A stretch of DNA of 46,244 nucleotides from Bacteroidaceae bacterium (lineage in GTDB: Bacteria > Bacteroidota > Bacteroidia > Bacteroidales > Bacteroidaceae). Positions 9,219 to 17,487 of the stretch are shown piece by piece. The notes under the pieces are model-generated. The model was not told where the DNA came from and searched no databases. It saw nothing but the letters and a program-made list of their open reading frames with translations. Positions within the stretch are counted from its first letter, which is position 1. The number at the start of each line of letters is the position of its first letter. Location of the stretch: contig JAFUHF010000041.1 in assembly GCA_017468985.1 (NCBI GenBank), forward strand, positions 1 through 46,244. The letters run 5' to 3'. Made by a program: the position numbers and the translations under genes.

Positions 9219-10166
9219 ATGAAAGTAATCTCCGTCACAGCAGCCCCTAATCAACAGGTTAAATATGTGCCCTGCGTTGCTACCATTGGTTTCTTTGACG
9301 GTGTTCATTTGGGGCATCTTGACCTAATCAGACAATTGTGCAAAGAGGCTCACCTAATGCATCTGCCAGCAACGATTATCACCTTTCCCAATCACCCCCT
9401 TACAGTTCTAAGGCCAGGCCACCATCCTCAACTCCTCACGACCATAGAAGACAAAATCTCTCTTCTGGAACAAGCCGGAGTTGACATGTGCTACCTGATA
9501 CCGTTTACACAAGAATTATCCCAACTGTCTGCTTACGATTTCATGAAACATTACCTCAAGGAAAAATGGAACGTAAAGCGACTCATTGTAGGCTATGACC
9601 ATCATTTTGGCCATAGTAATAGCGACAAAAAAGATAATTACAAAATCTACGGCCAAGCGTTAGACATACAAATCACCACGGCCTCTCCTTGCATGCTCAT
9701 GGGCGAGACCATCAGCAGTTCCATTATCCGTAAGGCCATCCTACAGGGAAACGTTAATAAGGCCCGAACCTTCTTAGGACGTCCCTATTCTCTCAAAGGA
9801 AAAGTGGTACACGGGTTACACAATGGTCATAAATTGGGCTTCCCCACAGCAAACATTCTTCCTGAAAACATTCAGACCATTATTCCCAATAATGGAAGTT
9901 ATGCTGCATATACACATGTTAACCACCATACCTATCAGTCCATGGTAGGCATTAGCAATCGGCCCAGCATAGGCCATCATCTGCAGCGTACCATTGAAGT
10001 CCACATTTTCGACTTTCAGGAAGACCTATACGGATCCACATTACAAGTAGACTTTATCGAAAAGATCCGCGACGAAAAAGTATTCGATAGTACAACTGAC
10101 CTTGCTGCACAACTCCAGAACGATGCCGAACAGGCACGCCATTTATTAAACTCTATTGATTCCTGA
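9219..10166 (+). CDS. ribF: Bifunctional riboflavin kinase / FAD synthetase RibF
   Basis: A 315-residue cytosolic enzyme that phosphorylates riboflavin to FMN and adenylates FMN to FAD. ATG 9219 is chosen because the family N-terminus (MKVISVTAAPNQ) begins there; the longer open frame overlaps the ATPase gene. The FAD synthetase domain shows ATIGFFDGVHLGH near residues 26-38 and VGYDHHFGH near 125-133. The riboflavin kinase domain begins with LGRPYSLKGKVVHG and contains LGFPTANI near 206-213. Both active sites look complete. It starts 37 bases after the ATPase stop and ends about 36 bases before rpe, so co-transcription is likely. Confidence 0.95.
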   Translation: MKVISVTAAPNQQVKYVPCVATIGFFDGVHLGHLDLIRQLCKEAHLMHLPATIITFPNHPLTVLRPGHHPQLLTTIEDKISLLEQAGVDMCYLIPFTQELSQLSAYDFMKHYLKEKWNVKRLIVGYDHHFGHSNSDKKDNYKIYGQALDIQITTASPCMLMGETISSSIIRKAILQGNVNKARTFLGRPYSLKGKVVHGLHNGHKLGFPTANILPENIQTIIPNNGSYAAYTHVNHHTYQSMVGISNRPSIGHHLQRTIEVHIFDFQEDLYGSTLQVDFIEKIRDEKVFDSTTDLAAQLQNDAEQARHLLNSIDS

Positions 10167-10202
10167 TTGCGCAATAATATACTCACATTATTCTTTTCTT
10201 CT

Positions 10203-10865
10203 ATGAGCCAACGAATGATAGCCCCGTCACTCTTATCCGCCGACTTCGGTCACTTAGCAAGCAATATTGAAATGCTAAACGAAAGTCGTTGTGATTGGTT
10301 CCATCTTGATGTAATGGATGGCGTATTTGTACCAAATATCAGTTTCGGATTTCCTGTAATGGAGGCAATAAAACAATTTGCCAAGAAGCCGCTTGATGTT
10401 CATCTGATGATTGTTCAACCAGAAAAGTTTATTGATCAGGTAAAAAGTCTTGGAGCACATGTAATGAATGTCCATCAGGAAGCATGCCCCCATCTGCATC
10501 GCGTTTTGCAGCAAATCAAAGATGCAGGAATGAAAGCAGGTGTTACGCTCAATCCATCCACTCCCATAGGAAGTATTGAAGACATCTTGGAACTGGCAGA
10601 CATCGTGATGCTCATGTCTGTCAACCCTGGTTTTGGTGGCCAGCAATTCATAGCCCACACAATAGATAAAACATGCCGGCTGCGCGCCCTTATTGATCAG
10701 AAAAAACTATCTACGTTAATAGAGATTGACGGTGGAGTGAGTCGCCTGAACGCAGCGCAGCTCTACGATGCAGGTGCAGATATTCTGGTGGCAGGAAGCG
10801 CCGTTTTCCGTGCTCCAAGTCCTATTGACGAAATTGATTTGATTAAAAATGCCACGTTAGCTTGA
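10203..10865 (+). CDS. rpe: Ribulose-phosphate 3-epimerase
   Basis: A 220-residue TIM-barrel enzyme of the pentose phosphate pathway that interconverts D-ribulose 5-phosphate and D-xylulose 5-phosphate. The start ATG at 10203 gives MSQRMIAPSLLSADF; a second ATG at 10215 is possible. Conserved motifs are APSLLSADF, FHLDVMDGVFVPN (His and Asp metal ligands), LDVHLMI, MSVNPGFGGQ and EIDGGV with the catalytic aspartate. Full length, no defects. Its TGA stop overlaps the TTG start of comEC (TTGA at 10862-10865), indicating translational coupling. Confidence 0.96.
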   Translation: MSQRMIAPSLLSADFGHLASNIEMLNESRCDWFHLDVMDGVFVPNISFGFPVMEAIKQFAKKPLDVHLMIVQPEKFIDQVKSLGAHVMNVHQEACPHLHRVLQQIKDAGMKAGVTLNPSTPIGSIEDILELADIVMLMSVNPGFGGQQFIAHTIDKTCRLRALIDQKKLSTLIEIDGGVSRLNAAQLYDAGADILVAGSAVFRAPSPIDEIDLIKNATLA

Positions 10866-12976
10866 TTCGGTTAGAACCTCAGCCTTTGCAGGCCCCTCTT
10901 TTACCTGTTGCTACCTCATTTATTGTCGGTATTGTCATTGCCGAACTTCTTCCTTCATCTCCTTTTACAATCTTCTTTTCAATCTTAGGCGTTGTATTAT
11001 GCCTAATCATACTACATCTGCTATACAGGAGAAAATTGCGATTGAATTATGGCTTCAGCATAGCCATAATAATCATTCTTTTCGCAAGTTTAGGTATTGC
11101 TCGTAGCCATATATGCATCGACAAGCCCCAGAAGCCTTGGCCCGATGGCGAAAGAGTATGGCGCGGCATCATTACTGACATCACTACCCATAATGGATAT
11201 TCTCGCTCTACCATACAGCTTACAAGTTATCATGAAGATGGAAAGTGGCATGCCGAAGGGCGAAAAACAGAATGCATGCTCAATACTACACATGATGACA
11301 TCAAGATTGGAGATGGATTGATTTTCATTGCCCACATACGACCACCACGCAATCCGGGCAACCCTCATGAATTCGATTACGCTCAATGGCTGATTCGTAA
11401 AGGATTTGAAGGACAAGCACAAATTTGGGAGAAGTGGAAAAAACTCCACAAAACCGAAACCCGGAAACAAATTGATCATTTGTCATGGTTTTTACGATTG
11501 AAAATACACACATTGATGTACCGTGACCGTTTAACAGCACAATTCAGGGTATTTCCCATGGGTGATGCAGAAATGCAAGTCGTTTCGACCATGACGTTAG
11601 GAAATAGACAACTGCTCACACAAGATGTCCGAAATCTCTATGCTCACTCCGGGGTAGCCCATGTCTTGGCCCTTTCTGGACTCCATTTAGGGATTCTTTT
11701 TGGATTCCTTTCAACCTTGATGCAACCACTGCGCCGCAAAAAAGCAGACAGAACAATATACACATTGGTATGCATGGCCACCATTTGGAGTTACACATTC
11801 CTTACTGGTATGAGTATTTCTATTTTGAGAGCCGCGCTAATGTATTCGCTCTATGTTATGGTGAATTTTAACAGACATGAGGGCACCAGCCTCAATCAGC
11901 TCTGCATTGCCGCTCTGATCATAACATTATGGAATCCACAAAGCGTTTTCGATGTTGGCTTTCAGCTCTCGTTTCTCTCTGTACTGACCATTCTCTGTCT
12001 TATGCCCTACGTTAGGCAATTGAAAATTCACCACAAACCATTACGTATATTGTATTACATGGCAATGGCCAGTATCATTGCACAAACAGCCACAGCACCA
12101 CTCATAATATACTATTTTCACTATGTTTCCTTCTTCTTCCTGCCAGCCAATTTGATTGTTATTCCCTGCATATACTTCATTCTTATTGGCACTATCTTCT
12201 ACTTCCTTTTTTCTCCCTTTCACATAGTACAGAGCATTTTTGTGCAAATCATAGCACATACAGCAAACTTTCTAAACCGCTTCCTTTTATGGATTTCGCA
12301 TTTCCCCTATCACCATATAGAACTATATCCCACTCTCACCGAAACGCTCCTCATCTACGTCCTACTTGTCGCCTTCTTTCTGCTCATTATAAAACATGCT
12401 GTTCGCTACTGCCTTTATGTAATAGTCTTCGTAATGGGTATATTAGGCGTTCTTCATCTTATAACATCCACAAAACAAGAATCGACACAAATCATCTTCT
12501 ACAATACGGGCACAAAACCAACTGTTCACTTTTTACTTAACAATAAGCAATCATACCTGTGGACATTACCTCATGACTCAGCTAATTTCGCTCTTCGCAA
12601 TATTTCCAAAAATTACTGGGCTCCTCATCACATCTTACAACCAGTACAATTCTCAGAGCACTCATCATTTCCTCAATTGAGATGCAACGAAAACATCATC
12701 CTATTTCGCAAAAGACGCATCGCCATACTTAGCGATGACCGCTGGCCCAAAAGAGAAGTGCCCCAGGCTTTGCCAGTAGACTACCTTTACCTGACGAAAG
12801 GCTACCACCATTCATTGAGCGATGCCTTAAGAATCTTTCATCCTAAAATGGTCATCATCAGTGCATCACTTCCAGATGAAATCCGCAAACAGATGGCTAC
12901 CTATTGTATCACACATCAATTAAGCTATTACGATATTGCCGAAAGCGGTGCATTGAGCCTAAAATTATCCGATTGA
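10862..12976 (+). CDS. comEC: ComEC/Rec2-family DNA uptake channel protein
   Basis: A 704-residue polytopic membrane protein of the ComEC/Rec2 family, which forms the inner-membrane channel for single-stranded DNA in natural transformation. The start appears to be TTG at 10862: no ATG lies near the N-terminus and the first membrane segment follows at once. An OB-like region (about 90-190) contains [16 protein letters not shown], typical of DUF4131-type ComEC N-domains. The competence domain has [11 protein letters not shown] near 266-276 and [10 protein letters not shown]. The C-terminal portion, after about residue 530, resembles a shrunken metallo-beta-lactamase domain that has lost HxHxDH. 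The other genes needed for competence are not in the window, so function in transformation is inferred from the family. Confidence 0.88.
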   Translation: MIRLEPQPLQAPLLPVATSFIVGIVIAELLPSSPFTIFFSILGVVLCLIILHLLYRRKLRLNYGFSIAIIIILFASLGIARSHICIDKPQKPWPDGERVWRGIITDITTHNGYSRSTIQLTSYHEDGKWHAEGRKTECMLNTTHDDIKIGDGLIFIAHIRPPRNPGNPHEFDYAQWLIRKGFEGQAQIWEKWKKLHKTETRKQIDHLSWFLRLKIHTLMYRDRLTAQFRVFPMGDAEMQVVSTMTLGNRQLLTQDVRNLYAHSGVAHVLALSGLHLGILFGFLSTLMQPLRRKKADRTIYTLVCMATIWSYTFLTGMSISILRAALMYSLYVMVNFNRHEGTSLNQLCIAALIITLWNPQSVFDVGFQLSFLSVLTILCLMPYVRQLKIHHKPLRILYYMAMASIIAQTATAPLIIYYFHYVSFFFLPANLIVIPCIYFILIGTIFYFLFSPFHIVQSIFVQIIAHTANFLNRFLLWISHFPYHHIELYPTLTETLLIYVLLVAFFLLIIKHAVRYCLYVIVFVMGILGVLHLITSTKQESTQIIFYNTGTKPTVHFLLNNKQSYLWTLPHDSANFALRNISKNYWAPHHILQPVQFSEHSSFPQLRCNENIILFRKRRIAILSDDRWPKREVPQALPVDYLYLTKGYHHSLSDALRIFHPKMVIISASLPDEIRKQMATYCITHQLSYYDIAESGALSLKLSD

Positions 12977-13006
12977 AAATCCGAAACGGAAATCATTCTC
13001 TGAAAA

Positions 13007-13038
13007 TTTGGCAGTTACAAAAAAAATTACGAACTTTG
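13007..13038 (+). promoter_or_regulatory. Promoter of rpsF-rpsR-rplI
   Basis: TTTG at 13007-13010, a 20-base gap, and GAACTTTG at 13031-13038 (seven of eight matches to TAnnTTTG). The transcript should begin near 13044, leaving an A-rich leader of about 43 bases before rpsF. No S6:S18-type leader RNA structure was recognised in it. Confidence 0.7.
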
Positions 13039-13086
13039 CAGCCTCAAAATCCAAAAACAAACAAATTAATTATCATTCAACAAAGT

Positions 13087-13431
13087 ATGAATCAGTACGA
13101 AACCGTTTTCATTTTTACTCCCGTTTTGTCTGAAGATCAGATGAAGGAAGCGGTTGGGAAGTTCAGAGATCTACTGACTTCTAATGGTGCCGAGTTTCTT
13201 TACGAAGAAAATTGGGGTATACGCAAGTTGGCATATTCCATTGAAAAAAAGTCAAGCGGCTTTTACGTCGTATTTGGCTACAAAGTAGCACCTACCGCCA
13301 TCAAGACATTAGAAATTGCGTTCCGTCGTGACGAACGCGTACTTCGCTACCTCACAGTCAAAATGGAAAAGTACGCAGCCGCTTATGCTGCTAAACGTCA
13401 ATCATTAAAAGCAAACAAAAAGGAGGACTAA
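13087..13431 (+). CDS. rpsF: 30S ribosomal protein bS6
   Basis: A 114-residue ribosomal protein that binds 16S rRNA on the platform of the small subunit together with bS18. ATG 13087 gives [18 protein letters not shown], the normal bS6 start; the longer open frame runs back into comEC. Typical segments are the [10 protein letters not shown] strand and the [14 protein letters not shown] strand near residues 80-95. The final codons (Lys-Lys-Glu-Asp) contain the strong Shine-Dalgarno of rpsR. The gene itself has no Shine-Dalgarno, only an A-rich stretch before ATG. In Bacteroidetes ribosomes bS6, bS18 and bS21 together bury the anti-Shine-Dalgarno tail. Confidence 0.97.
   Translation: MNQYETVFIFTPVLSEDQMKEAVGKFRDLLTSNGAEFLYEENWGIRKLAYSIEKKSSGFYVVFGYKVAPTAIKTLEIAFRRDERVLRYLTVKMEKYAAAYAAKRQSLKANKKED
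13419..13426 (+). promoter_or_regulatory. Strong Shine-Dalgarno of rpsR
   Basis: AAAGGAGG, eight contiguous bases complementary to the 16S 3' tail, ends seven bases before the rpsR ATG, which is ideal spacing. It lies inside the last codons of rpsF. Such sites are rare in Bacteroidetes; no Shine-Dalgarno was seen at the other starts checked (rpsF, hemW, cotH, leuS, rdgB). Confidence 0.9.
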
Positions 13432-13433
13432 TT

Positions 13434-13706
13434 ATGGCAGAAGAAAGAAATTCAGAGATCAGATACTTGACTCCCCCATCAGTAGACCTGAAAAGAAAGA
13501 AGTATTGCCGCTTCAAGAAAAGTGGAATCAAATACATTGACTTTAAGGATCCCGAATTCCTGAAGAAGTTTCTTAATGAACAGGGTAAGATTCTACCCCG
13601 GCGTATCACTGGCACATCGTTGAAGTATCAGCGTCGTGTAGCTCAGGCTGTAAAGAGAGCACGTCATCTTGCACTGCTTCCATTTGTTACTGACTTAATG
13701 AAATAA
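13434..13706 (+). CDS. rpsR: 30S ribosomal protein bS18
   Basis: A 90-residue small-subunit protein that pairs with bS6 on the platform. The sequence is typical of Bacteroidetes bS18: [39 protein letters not shown], then [20 protein letters not shown] and RHLALLPF. It starts two bases after the rpsF stop and is preceded by AAAGGAGG. Its stop codon overlaps the Shine-Dalgarno of rplI. The strong ribosome-binding site is unusual for the phylum and may reflect feedback by ribosomes with an exposed anti-Shine-Dalgarno tail. Confidence 0.98.
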   Translation: MAEERNSEIRYLTPPSVDLKRKKYCRFKKSGIKYIDFKDPEFLKKFLNEQGKILPRRITGTSLKYQRRVAQAVKRARHLALLPFVTDLMK

Positions 13707-13711
13707 GGAGG
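13705..13711 (+). promoter_or_regulatory. Strong Shine-Dalgarno of rplI
   Basis: AAGGAGG, seven contiguous bases complementary to the 16S tail, ends ten bases before the rplI ATG and overlaps the rpsR stop codon. This fixes the rplI start at 13722. Confidence 0.88.
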
Positions 13712-13721
13712 AAATAGAGTT

Positions 13722-14171
13722 ATGGAAATCATATTGAAAGAAGACGTTGTTGGTTTAGGCTATAAGAACGACATCGTAAACGTAAAAGATGGCTACGGAC
13801 GTAATTATCTTATCCCCACTCGTAAAGGTGTAATTGCTTCCGAATCTGCCAAGAAAGTGTTAGCTGAAGAATTGAAACAACGCGCTCATAAGTTAGCCAA
13901 GATAAAGGCCGACGCCGAAGAATTGGCAGCAAAATTGGCTCAGGTAGAGGGTCTCGTGATTCCTACCAAGGTCAGTGCAACTGGCGTAATCTACGGATCA
14001 GTAAATAGTCTACAAATCGCTGAAAAATTGAAGGAAAAAGGCTTCGATATTGACCGTAAGATCATCATTGTTAACGATGTTAAGCAGACAGGATCTTACA
14101 CAGCCACTGTAAAACTTCATAAAGAAGTGTCTGTTGAGATACCATTCGAGGTTGTTGCAGAACAAGAATAA
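13722..14171 (+). CDS. rplI: 50S ribosomal protein bL9
   Basis: A 149-residue large-subunit protein that binds 23S rRNA at the base of the L1 stalk. The N-terminal RNA-binding domain is clear: MEIILKEDVVGLGYKND, GYGRNYLIPTRKGVIA. A long connecting helix (about 45-75) leads to the C-terminal domain with GVIYGSVNSLQIAEKLKEKGFDID-like sequence. It is last in the rpsF-rpsR-rplI operon and is followed by a clear intrinsic terminator. Full length and unremarkable apart from its strong Shine-Dalgarno. Confidence 0.97.
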   Translation: MEIILKEDVVGLGYKNDIVNVKDGYGRNYLIPTRKGVIASESAKKVLAEELKQRAHKLAKIKADAEELAAKLAQVEGLVIPTKVSATGVIYGSVNSLQIAEKLKEKGFDIDRKIIIVNDVKQTGSYTATVKLHKEVSVEIPFEVVAEQE

Positions 14172-14200
14172 TTATTCCCAGTTAATATAGAGATCAGACC

Positions 14201-14243
14201 GGTCCCTTCCCCATCAAAATGAGGAAGGGACCTTCTTTTTTTC
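14201..14243 (+). terminator. Intrinsic terminator after rplI
   Basis: GGTCCCTTCC (14201-14210) pairs perfectly with GGAAGGGACC (14223-14232) across a 12-base loop, followed by TTCTTTTTTT. This ends the rpsF-rpsR-rplI transcript. Confidence 0.92.
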
Positions 14244-14359
14244 ACGCTACTTCCATGCCCCAGAAACTCTATCATCTTTCCAATTTAGAATCATTACGCC
14301 CCTTCGATGCTCGTACCCCCAGGTTCTAAAATTCAATTGTAAAAGATTTCTCGATTTAT

Positions 14360-14467
14360 CCACGTTCCAACTGTCTTCACGAGTATCGTATAGGCAGATT
14401 AACACGTGCTTATTGGAACCACGAGTATTGGCAAATGGCACTTGCACGGGTCAGTCCGTAAGCACGT
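14360..14467. repeat. Interspersed repeat element, single-unit copy
   Basis: This segment shares both flanks and one internal unit with the element at 45791-46027: a left part including GTCTTCACGAGTATCGTATA, a core GGCAGATTAACACGTGCT, and a right part including GGCACTTGCACGGGTC and GTCCGTAAGCACG. ACGTGCTTA (14404-14412) and TAAGCACGT (14459-14467) form a perfect 9-bp inverted pair. The two copies are in the same orientation. No reading frame encodes a mobility protein, so the element would have to be non-autonomous or a structured repeat. Confidence 0.85.
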
Positions 14468-14726
14468 ACTGTACAAGTGGTACAAAAGTTTCTTTAAAGA
14501 ATGTATATTCCTCCTATTTCGTGCGAACCTTAATTCAAAAATTGCATTTTTTCATAAAAACATTGAGATAACACCTATAAGTGATTCCAAGCGAGATACT
14601 GCCATTCAGGCGTACAAATACCATGCCCTCATTGTGGGAGGAAAAGGGCATCTCGTGTTCCCAGCCAATGCTTATTTTCAGAAGTGAAAGAAGATGCTGT
14701 GGTAATTTAAAACAATGTAAAAAAGA

Positions 14727-14765
14727 AAATCGTGGAGTGCGTATCCTGTGCGCTCCGCGATTTTT
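14727..14765. terminator. Isolated bidirectional terminator-like hairpin
   Basis: AAATCGTGGAGTGCG (14727-14741) pairs, with two G-T pairs, with the complement starting at GCGCTCCGCG (14750-14759) and continuing into ATTTTTG. A-rich and T-rich flanks on both sides allow termination in both directions. It lies about 260 bases beyond the end of the EF-G2 gene and 480 bases beyond the rplI terminator, so which transcript it ends is unclear. Confidence 0.6.
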
Positions 14766-15027
14766 GTTATAATGTGATAACTCTTTTTGGTATTACAGGT
14801 ATTCGGTAAAAAATTCCGTAGGCACGATAAGAACTAAAGCCAGTATTTCACATGATGGATTTAAACACTGGTAAAGAGGGACTATTAGAGATTCTATTGA
14901 CAATTTTACCAGACACCAATAAATTAGAATAATTCATTACTCCATCATTCTTCTGTTTACCACAAAACGAAAGCAGCCCAAGCCTTTGCCGGACTGCCCT
15001 CTGTATTTAAATGTAAGGAGAATGCTT

Positions 15028-17187
15028 TTATGCCTCTTCGGCCTGCTCTGCCTCATGCTCCTTGATGAGTTTATCCTGTACATCAGCAGGAACAAGCTCA
15101 TAACTGGAGAAGGACATCGTAAACGATGCACTGCCAGCGGTAATTGAACTCAATGCAGTGGAGAAACTGGAGAGTTCCTTCAAAGGAACCTTAGCATTCA
15201 GCTTCTGATACCCACCATCGGAATCCATTCCCATGATGATGCCCCTACGTCCCTGCAGGTCACTCATTACGTCACCCATATAATCGGCAGGAACAAGTAC
15301 TTCTACATCATAAATGGGTTCAAGAATCTTTGGACCGGCATCGCGGAATGCTGCACTGAAGGCATTACGGCCTGCGAGCATGAACGATACTTCGTTTGAA
15401 TCCACAGGATGCATCTTACCATCGTATACGATCACACGCACATCACGAGCATAGCTTCCGGTCAGAGGTCCTCTTTCCATACGCTCCATAATTCCTTTCA
15501 GAATGGCAGGCATGAAACGTGTATCAATGGCACCTCCCACAACGGAATTAATGAATACCAGCTTTCCACCCCATTCCAAAGGAATCTCTTCCGTACTACG
15601 CGGAGTGATCTTGAATTCTTGACCTCCGAATTTGTACATTGAGGGGTCTGGCATGCCTTCTGTGTATGGCTCAAGTATGAGATGCACTTCGCCAAACTGG
15701 CCTGCGCCTCCACTCTGCTTCTTATGGCGATAGTCGGCACGAGCCGTCTTCGTAATCGTTTCACGATAGGGAATGCGCTGCTCGTAAAGTTCTACCTGAA
15801 TCTTGTCATTGTTTTCCAAACGCCATTTCAGCGTACGCAAGTGGAATTCGCCCTGACCATGAATCAGAACTTGGCGCAGTTCCTTACTCTGCTCAACCAC
15901 CCAGGTGGGATCTTCCTCTGACATGCGGTTGATGGCCACCATCATCTTTTCCATTTCGGCCACGTTCACGGGGCGAATGGCACGCGTATATTTGGCGTTC
16001 GGATATTTGATGTAGTTGAAGCGATTTTCTACGTCTTTTCCATTCAGCGTGTTACCGGTATGTACATCTTTCAACTTTACGGTGCAACCTATGTCACCTG
16101 CTTTCAGCTCTGACACTTTTATACGGTTCTGGCCTGCACACACAAAGAGCTGCGAAATTCTTTCCTTCGAACCGCGATCTGCGTTCTGTAAATCATCTCC
16201 TTCGTGCACCGTACCACTCATCACTTTGAAGTATTGCACCTCACCAATGTGTGGTTCCATACCCGTCTTGAAGAAAAAGAGTGATGTGGGACCTTCACTG
16301 TCTGGAGTTACCTCTTCGCCTTGTGCATTTTTCACCTTTGGCATATCACTTACGAAAGGCACCACATTGCCAAGAAACTCCAGTAAACGGTCTATGCCCA
16401 TATCCTGACGTGCGCAAACGCAGAACAATGGGAAGATGCCTCTTGCAACCAACCCCTTGCGTATACCTTCACGTATTTCGTCCTGCGTAAGGCTTTCCGA
16501 CTCAAAAAACTTCTCCATGAGCGCGTCGTCGTGCTCTGCGGCAGCTTCCACCAAGGCATGATGCAATTCTTCAGCCTTATTTTGGAATTCGGCAGGAATG
16601 TCTGTAATAGTTGCCTTTCCACCGTTTTCAGGATAGGTGTACTGCTTCATTAGTAACACGTCAATGATGCTATTGAATCCGGGGCCAGTGGCAACGGGAA
16701 ATTGAACCGGAATTACATTGGAACCATAAACTTCATGAAGCTTCTCTAAGATGGTATCAAAATCACACTTATCGTCATCCAGCTGATTCAAGAGGAAGAT
16801 CACCGGCTTGCCCAGCTTCTGCGTCTGACGGAACTGGTTCTGCGTTCCTACTTCAACGCCTTTTGCACCATTAATCACGATTGCAGCCGTGTCTGTAACG
16901 TTCAAAGCCGTTATAGATGCTCCTGCAAAGTCATCAGAACCCGGACAATCAATAAAATTCAACTTCTTACCGTTGAACTCAGAATGAAAAACCGTAGCAA
17001 AAACAGAATAACCATACTCTTGCTCCACGGGGAAATAGTCACTGACCGTATTCTTTGAGGCTACATTGCCTCTACGCGTAATAAGACCACTCTCGAACAG
17101 GATGGACTCAGTGAGGGTGGTCTTTCCCGCACCTGCATTGCCAAGAAGGGCAATGTTTTTAATCTCATTTGTTTGATATACTTTCAT
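15028..17187 (-). CDS. fusA2: EF-G2-like translation factor lacking the catalytic histidine
   Basis: A 719-residue protein with the full domain order of elongation factor G: G domain (about 1-280), domain II, then domains III-V to the C-terminus. The P-loop GNAGAGKT (16-23) is intact. The switch-II motif, DTPGHVDF in ordinary EF-G, reads DCPGSDDF here (80-87), so the histidine that activates water for GTP hydrolysis is replaced by Ser84. The NKxD motif reads NQLD (134-137). This pattern fits Bacteroides EF-G2, a factor reported to support translation without GTP hydrolysis and to be induced by the regulator Cur during carbon limitation. It lies near rpsF-rpsR-rplI on the opposite strand. The symbol rests on this similarity; ordinary EF-G must be encoded elsewhere. 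Confidence 0.85.
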   Translation of the reverse strand: MKVYQTNEIKNIALLGNAGAGKTTLTESILFESGLITRRGNVASKNTVSDYFPVEQEYGYSVFATVFHSEFNGKKLNFIDCPGSDDFAGASITALNVTDTAAIVINGAKGVEVGTQNQFRQTQKLGKPVIFLLNQLDDDKCDFDTILEKLHEVYGSNVIPVQFPVATGPGFNSIIDVLLMKQYTYPENGGKATITDIPAEFQNKAEELHHALVEAAAEHDDALMEKFFESESLTQDEIREGIRKGLVARGIFPLFCVCARQDMGIDRLLEFLGNVVPFVSDMPKVKNAQGEEVTPDSEGPTSLFFFKTGMEPHIGEVQYFKVMSGTVHEGDDLQNADRGSKERISQLFVCAGQNRIKVSELKAGDIGCTVKLKDVHTGNTLNGKDVENRFNYIKYPNAKYTRAIRPVNVAEMEKMMVAINRMSEEDPTWVVEQSKELRQVLIHGQGEFHLRTLKWRLENNDKIQVELYEQRIPYRETITKTARADYRHKKQSGGAGQFGEVHLILEPYTEGMPDPSMYKFGGQEFKITPRSTEEIPLEWGGKLVFINSVVGGAIDTRFMPAILKGIMERMERGPLTGSYARDVRVIVYDGKMHPVDSNEVSFMLAGRNAFSAAFRDAGPKILEPIYDVEVLVPADYMGDVMSDLQGRRGIIMGMDSDGGYQKLNAKVPLKELSSFSTALSSITAGSASFTMSFSSYELVPADVQDKLIKEHEAEQAEEA

Positions 17188-17224
17188 ATACTGTATAATT
17201 TATTGCTGTTTCTTAAAAACCGTC

Positions 17225-17256
17225 GCAATTTAGCGATTTATTTTGTAATAGCCAAG
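17225..17256 (-). promoter_or_regulatory. Candidate weak promoter of the EF-G2 gene
   Basis: On the minus strand CTTG (17256-17253), a 20-base gap and TAAATTGC (17232-17225) resemble TTTG-N20-TAnnTTTG with mismatches in both halves. A weak core promoter would fit a gene that needs an activator. Predicted start near 17218, about 31 bases before the ATG. Confidence 0.35.
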
Positions 17257-17278
17257 TTTTTCCCCTACCTTATGCTGT

Positions 17279-17294
17279 GTAAAGCGATATTTAC
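17279..17294. promoter_or_regulatory. Candidate CRP-type operator upstream of EF-G2
   Basis: GTAAA, six bases, TTTAC forms a perfect inverted repeat with the spacing used by CRP/FNR-family regulators. Its centre is about 68 bases upstream of the predicted EF-G2 start, a usual position for such activators. A link to the Cur regulator is inferred only from the reported regulation of Bacteroides fusA2. Confidence 0.35.
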
Positions 17295-17428
17295 TTCCAT
17301 TTTGTTCTGAGCAATAGGGCTAATAGGCATATTCTGCTTTTTAAATGAATGAAGATGCATCTTCTTTTTAGTCTGTGGCATGCCTATCGTGCCACGTATG
17401 ACGTTCTATCAGTATTCCGCTTCCCTAT

Positions 17429-17461
17429 CTTGTGTCGTATGGCATAAAAGTATTACCTTTG
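17429..17461 (+). promoter_or_regulatory. Promoter of hemW
   Basis: CTTG at 17429-17432 (one mismatch to TTTG), a 21-base gap and TACCTTTG at 17454-17461 (exact -7). Predicted start near 17467, about 20 bases before the ATG at 17488. This supports the shorter hemW start. Confidence 0.65.
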
Positions 17462-17487
17462 CTTGGTTTTTCTCACGCCTCATCACC

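Larger units (their letters stand above)
14172..15027. other. 856-bp gene-poor spacer between rplI and EF-G2
   Basis: It contains the rplI terminator, one single-unit copy of an interspersed element (14360-14467) and an isolated strong hairpin (14727-14765). Open frames here, such as 14406-14687 (plus) and 14247-14447 (minus), begin in or read through the repeat and resemble no family I recognise; I treat them as chance frames. The rest (about 14470-14720 and 14770-15027) is AT-rich with nothing recognised. Confidence 0.6.
17188..17487. other. Divergent intergenic region between EF-G2 and hemW
   Basis: About 300 bp containing a weak candidate promoter for EF-G2, a CRP-like inverted repeat and a good promoter for hemW, each listed separately. 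No gene is seen. The open frame extending hemW upstream to 17380 runs through its promoter and is not used. Confidence 0.6.

Noticed and set aside
13039-13086. S6:S18-binding leader RNA upstream of rpsF
   Set aside because: The leader is short and A-rich and shows no stem with the expected CCG-bulge feature.
14406-14687. 93-codon plus-strand frame in the rplI-EF-G2 spacer
   Set aside because: It begins inside the interspersed repeat, has no homology I can recognise and no promoter; treated as a chance frame or remnant.
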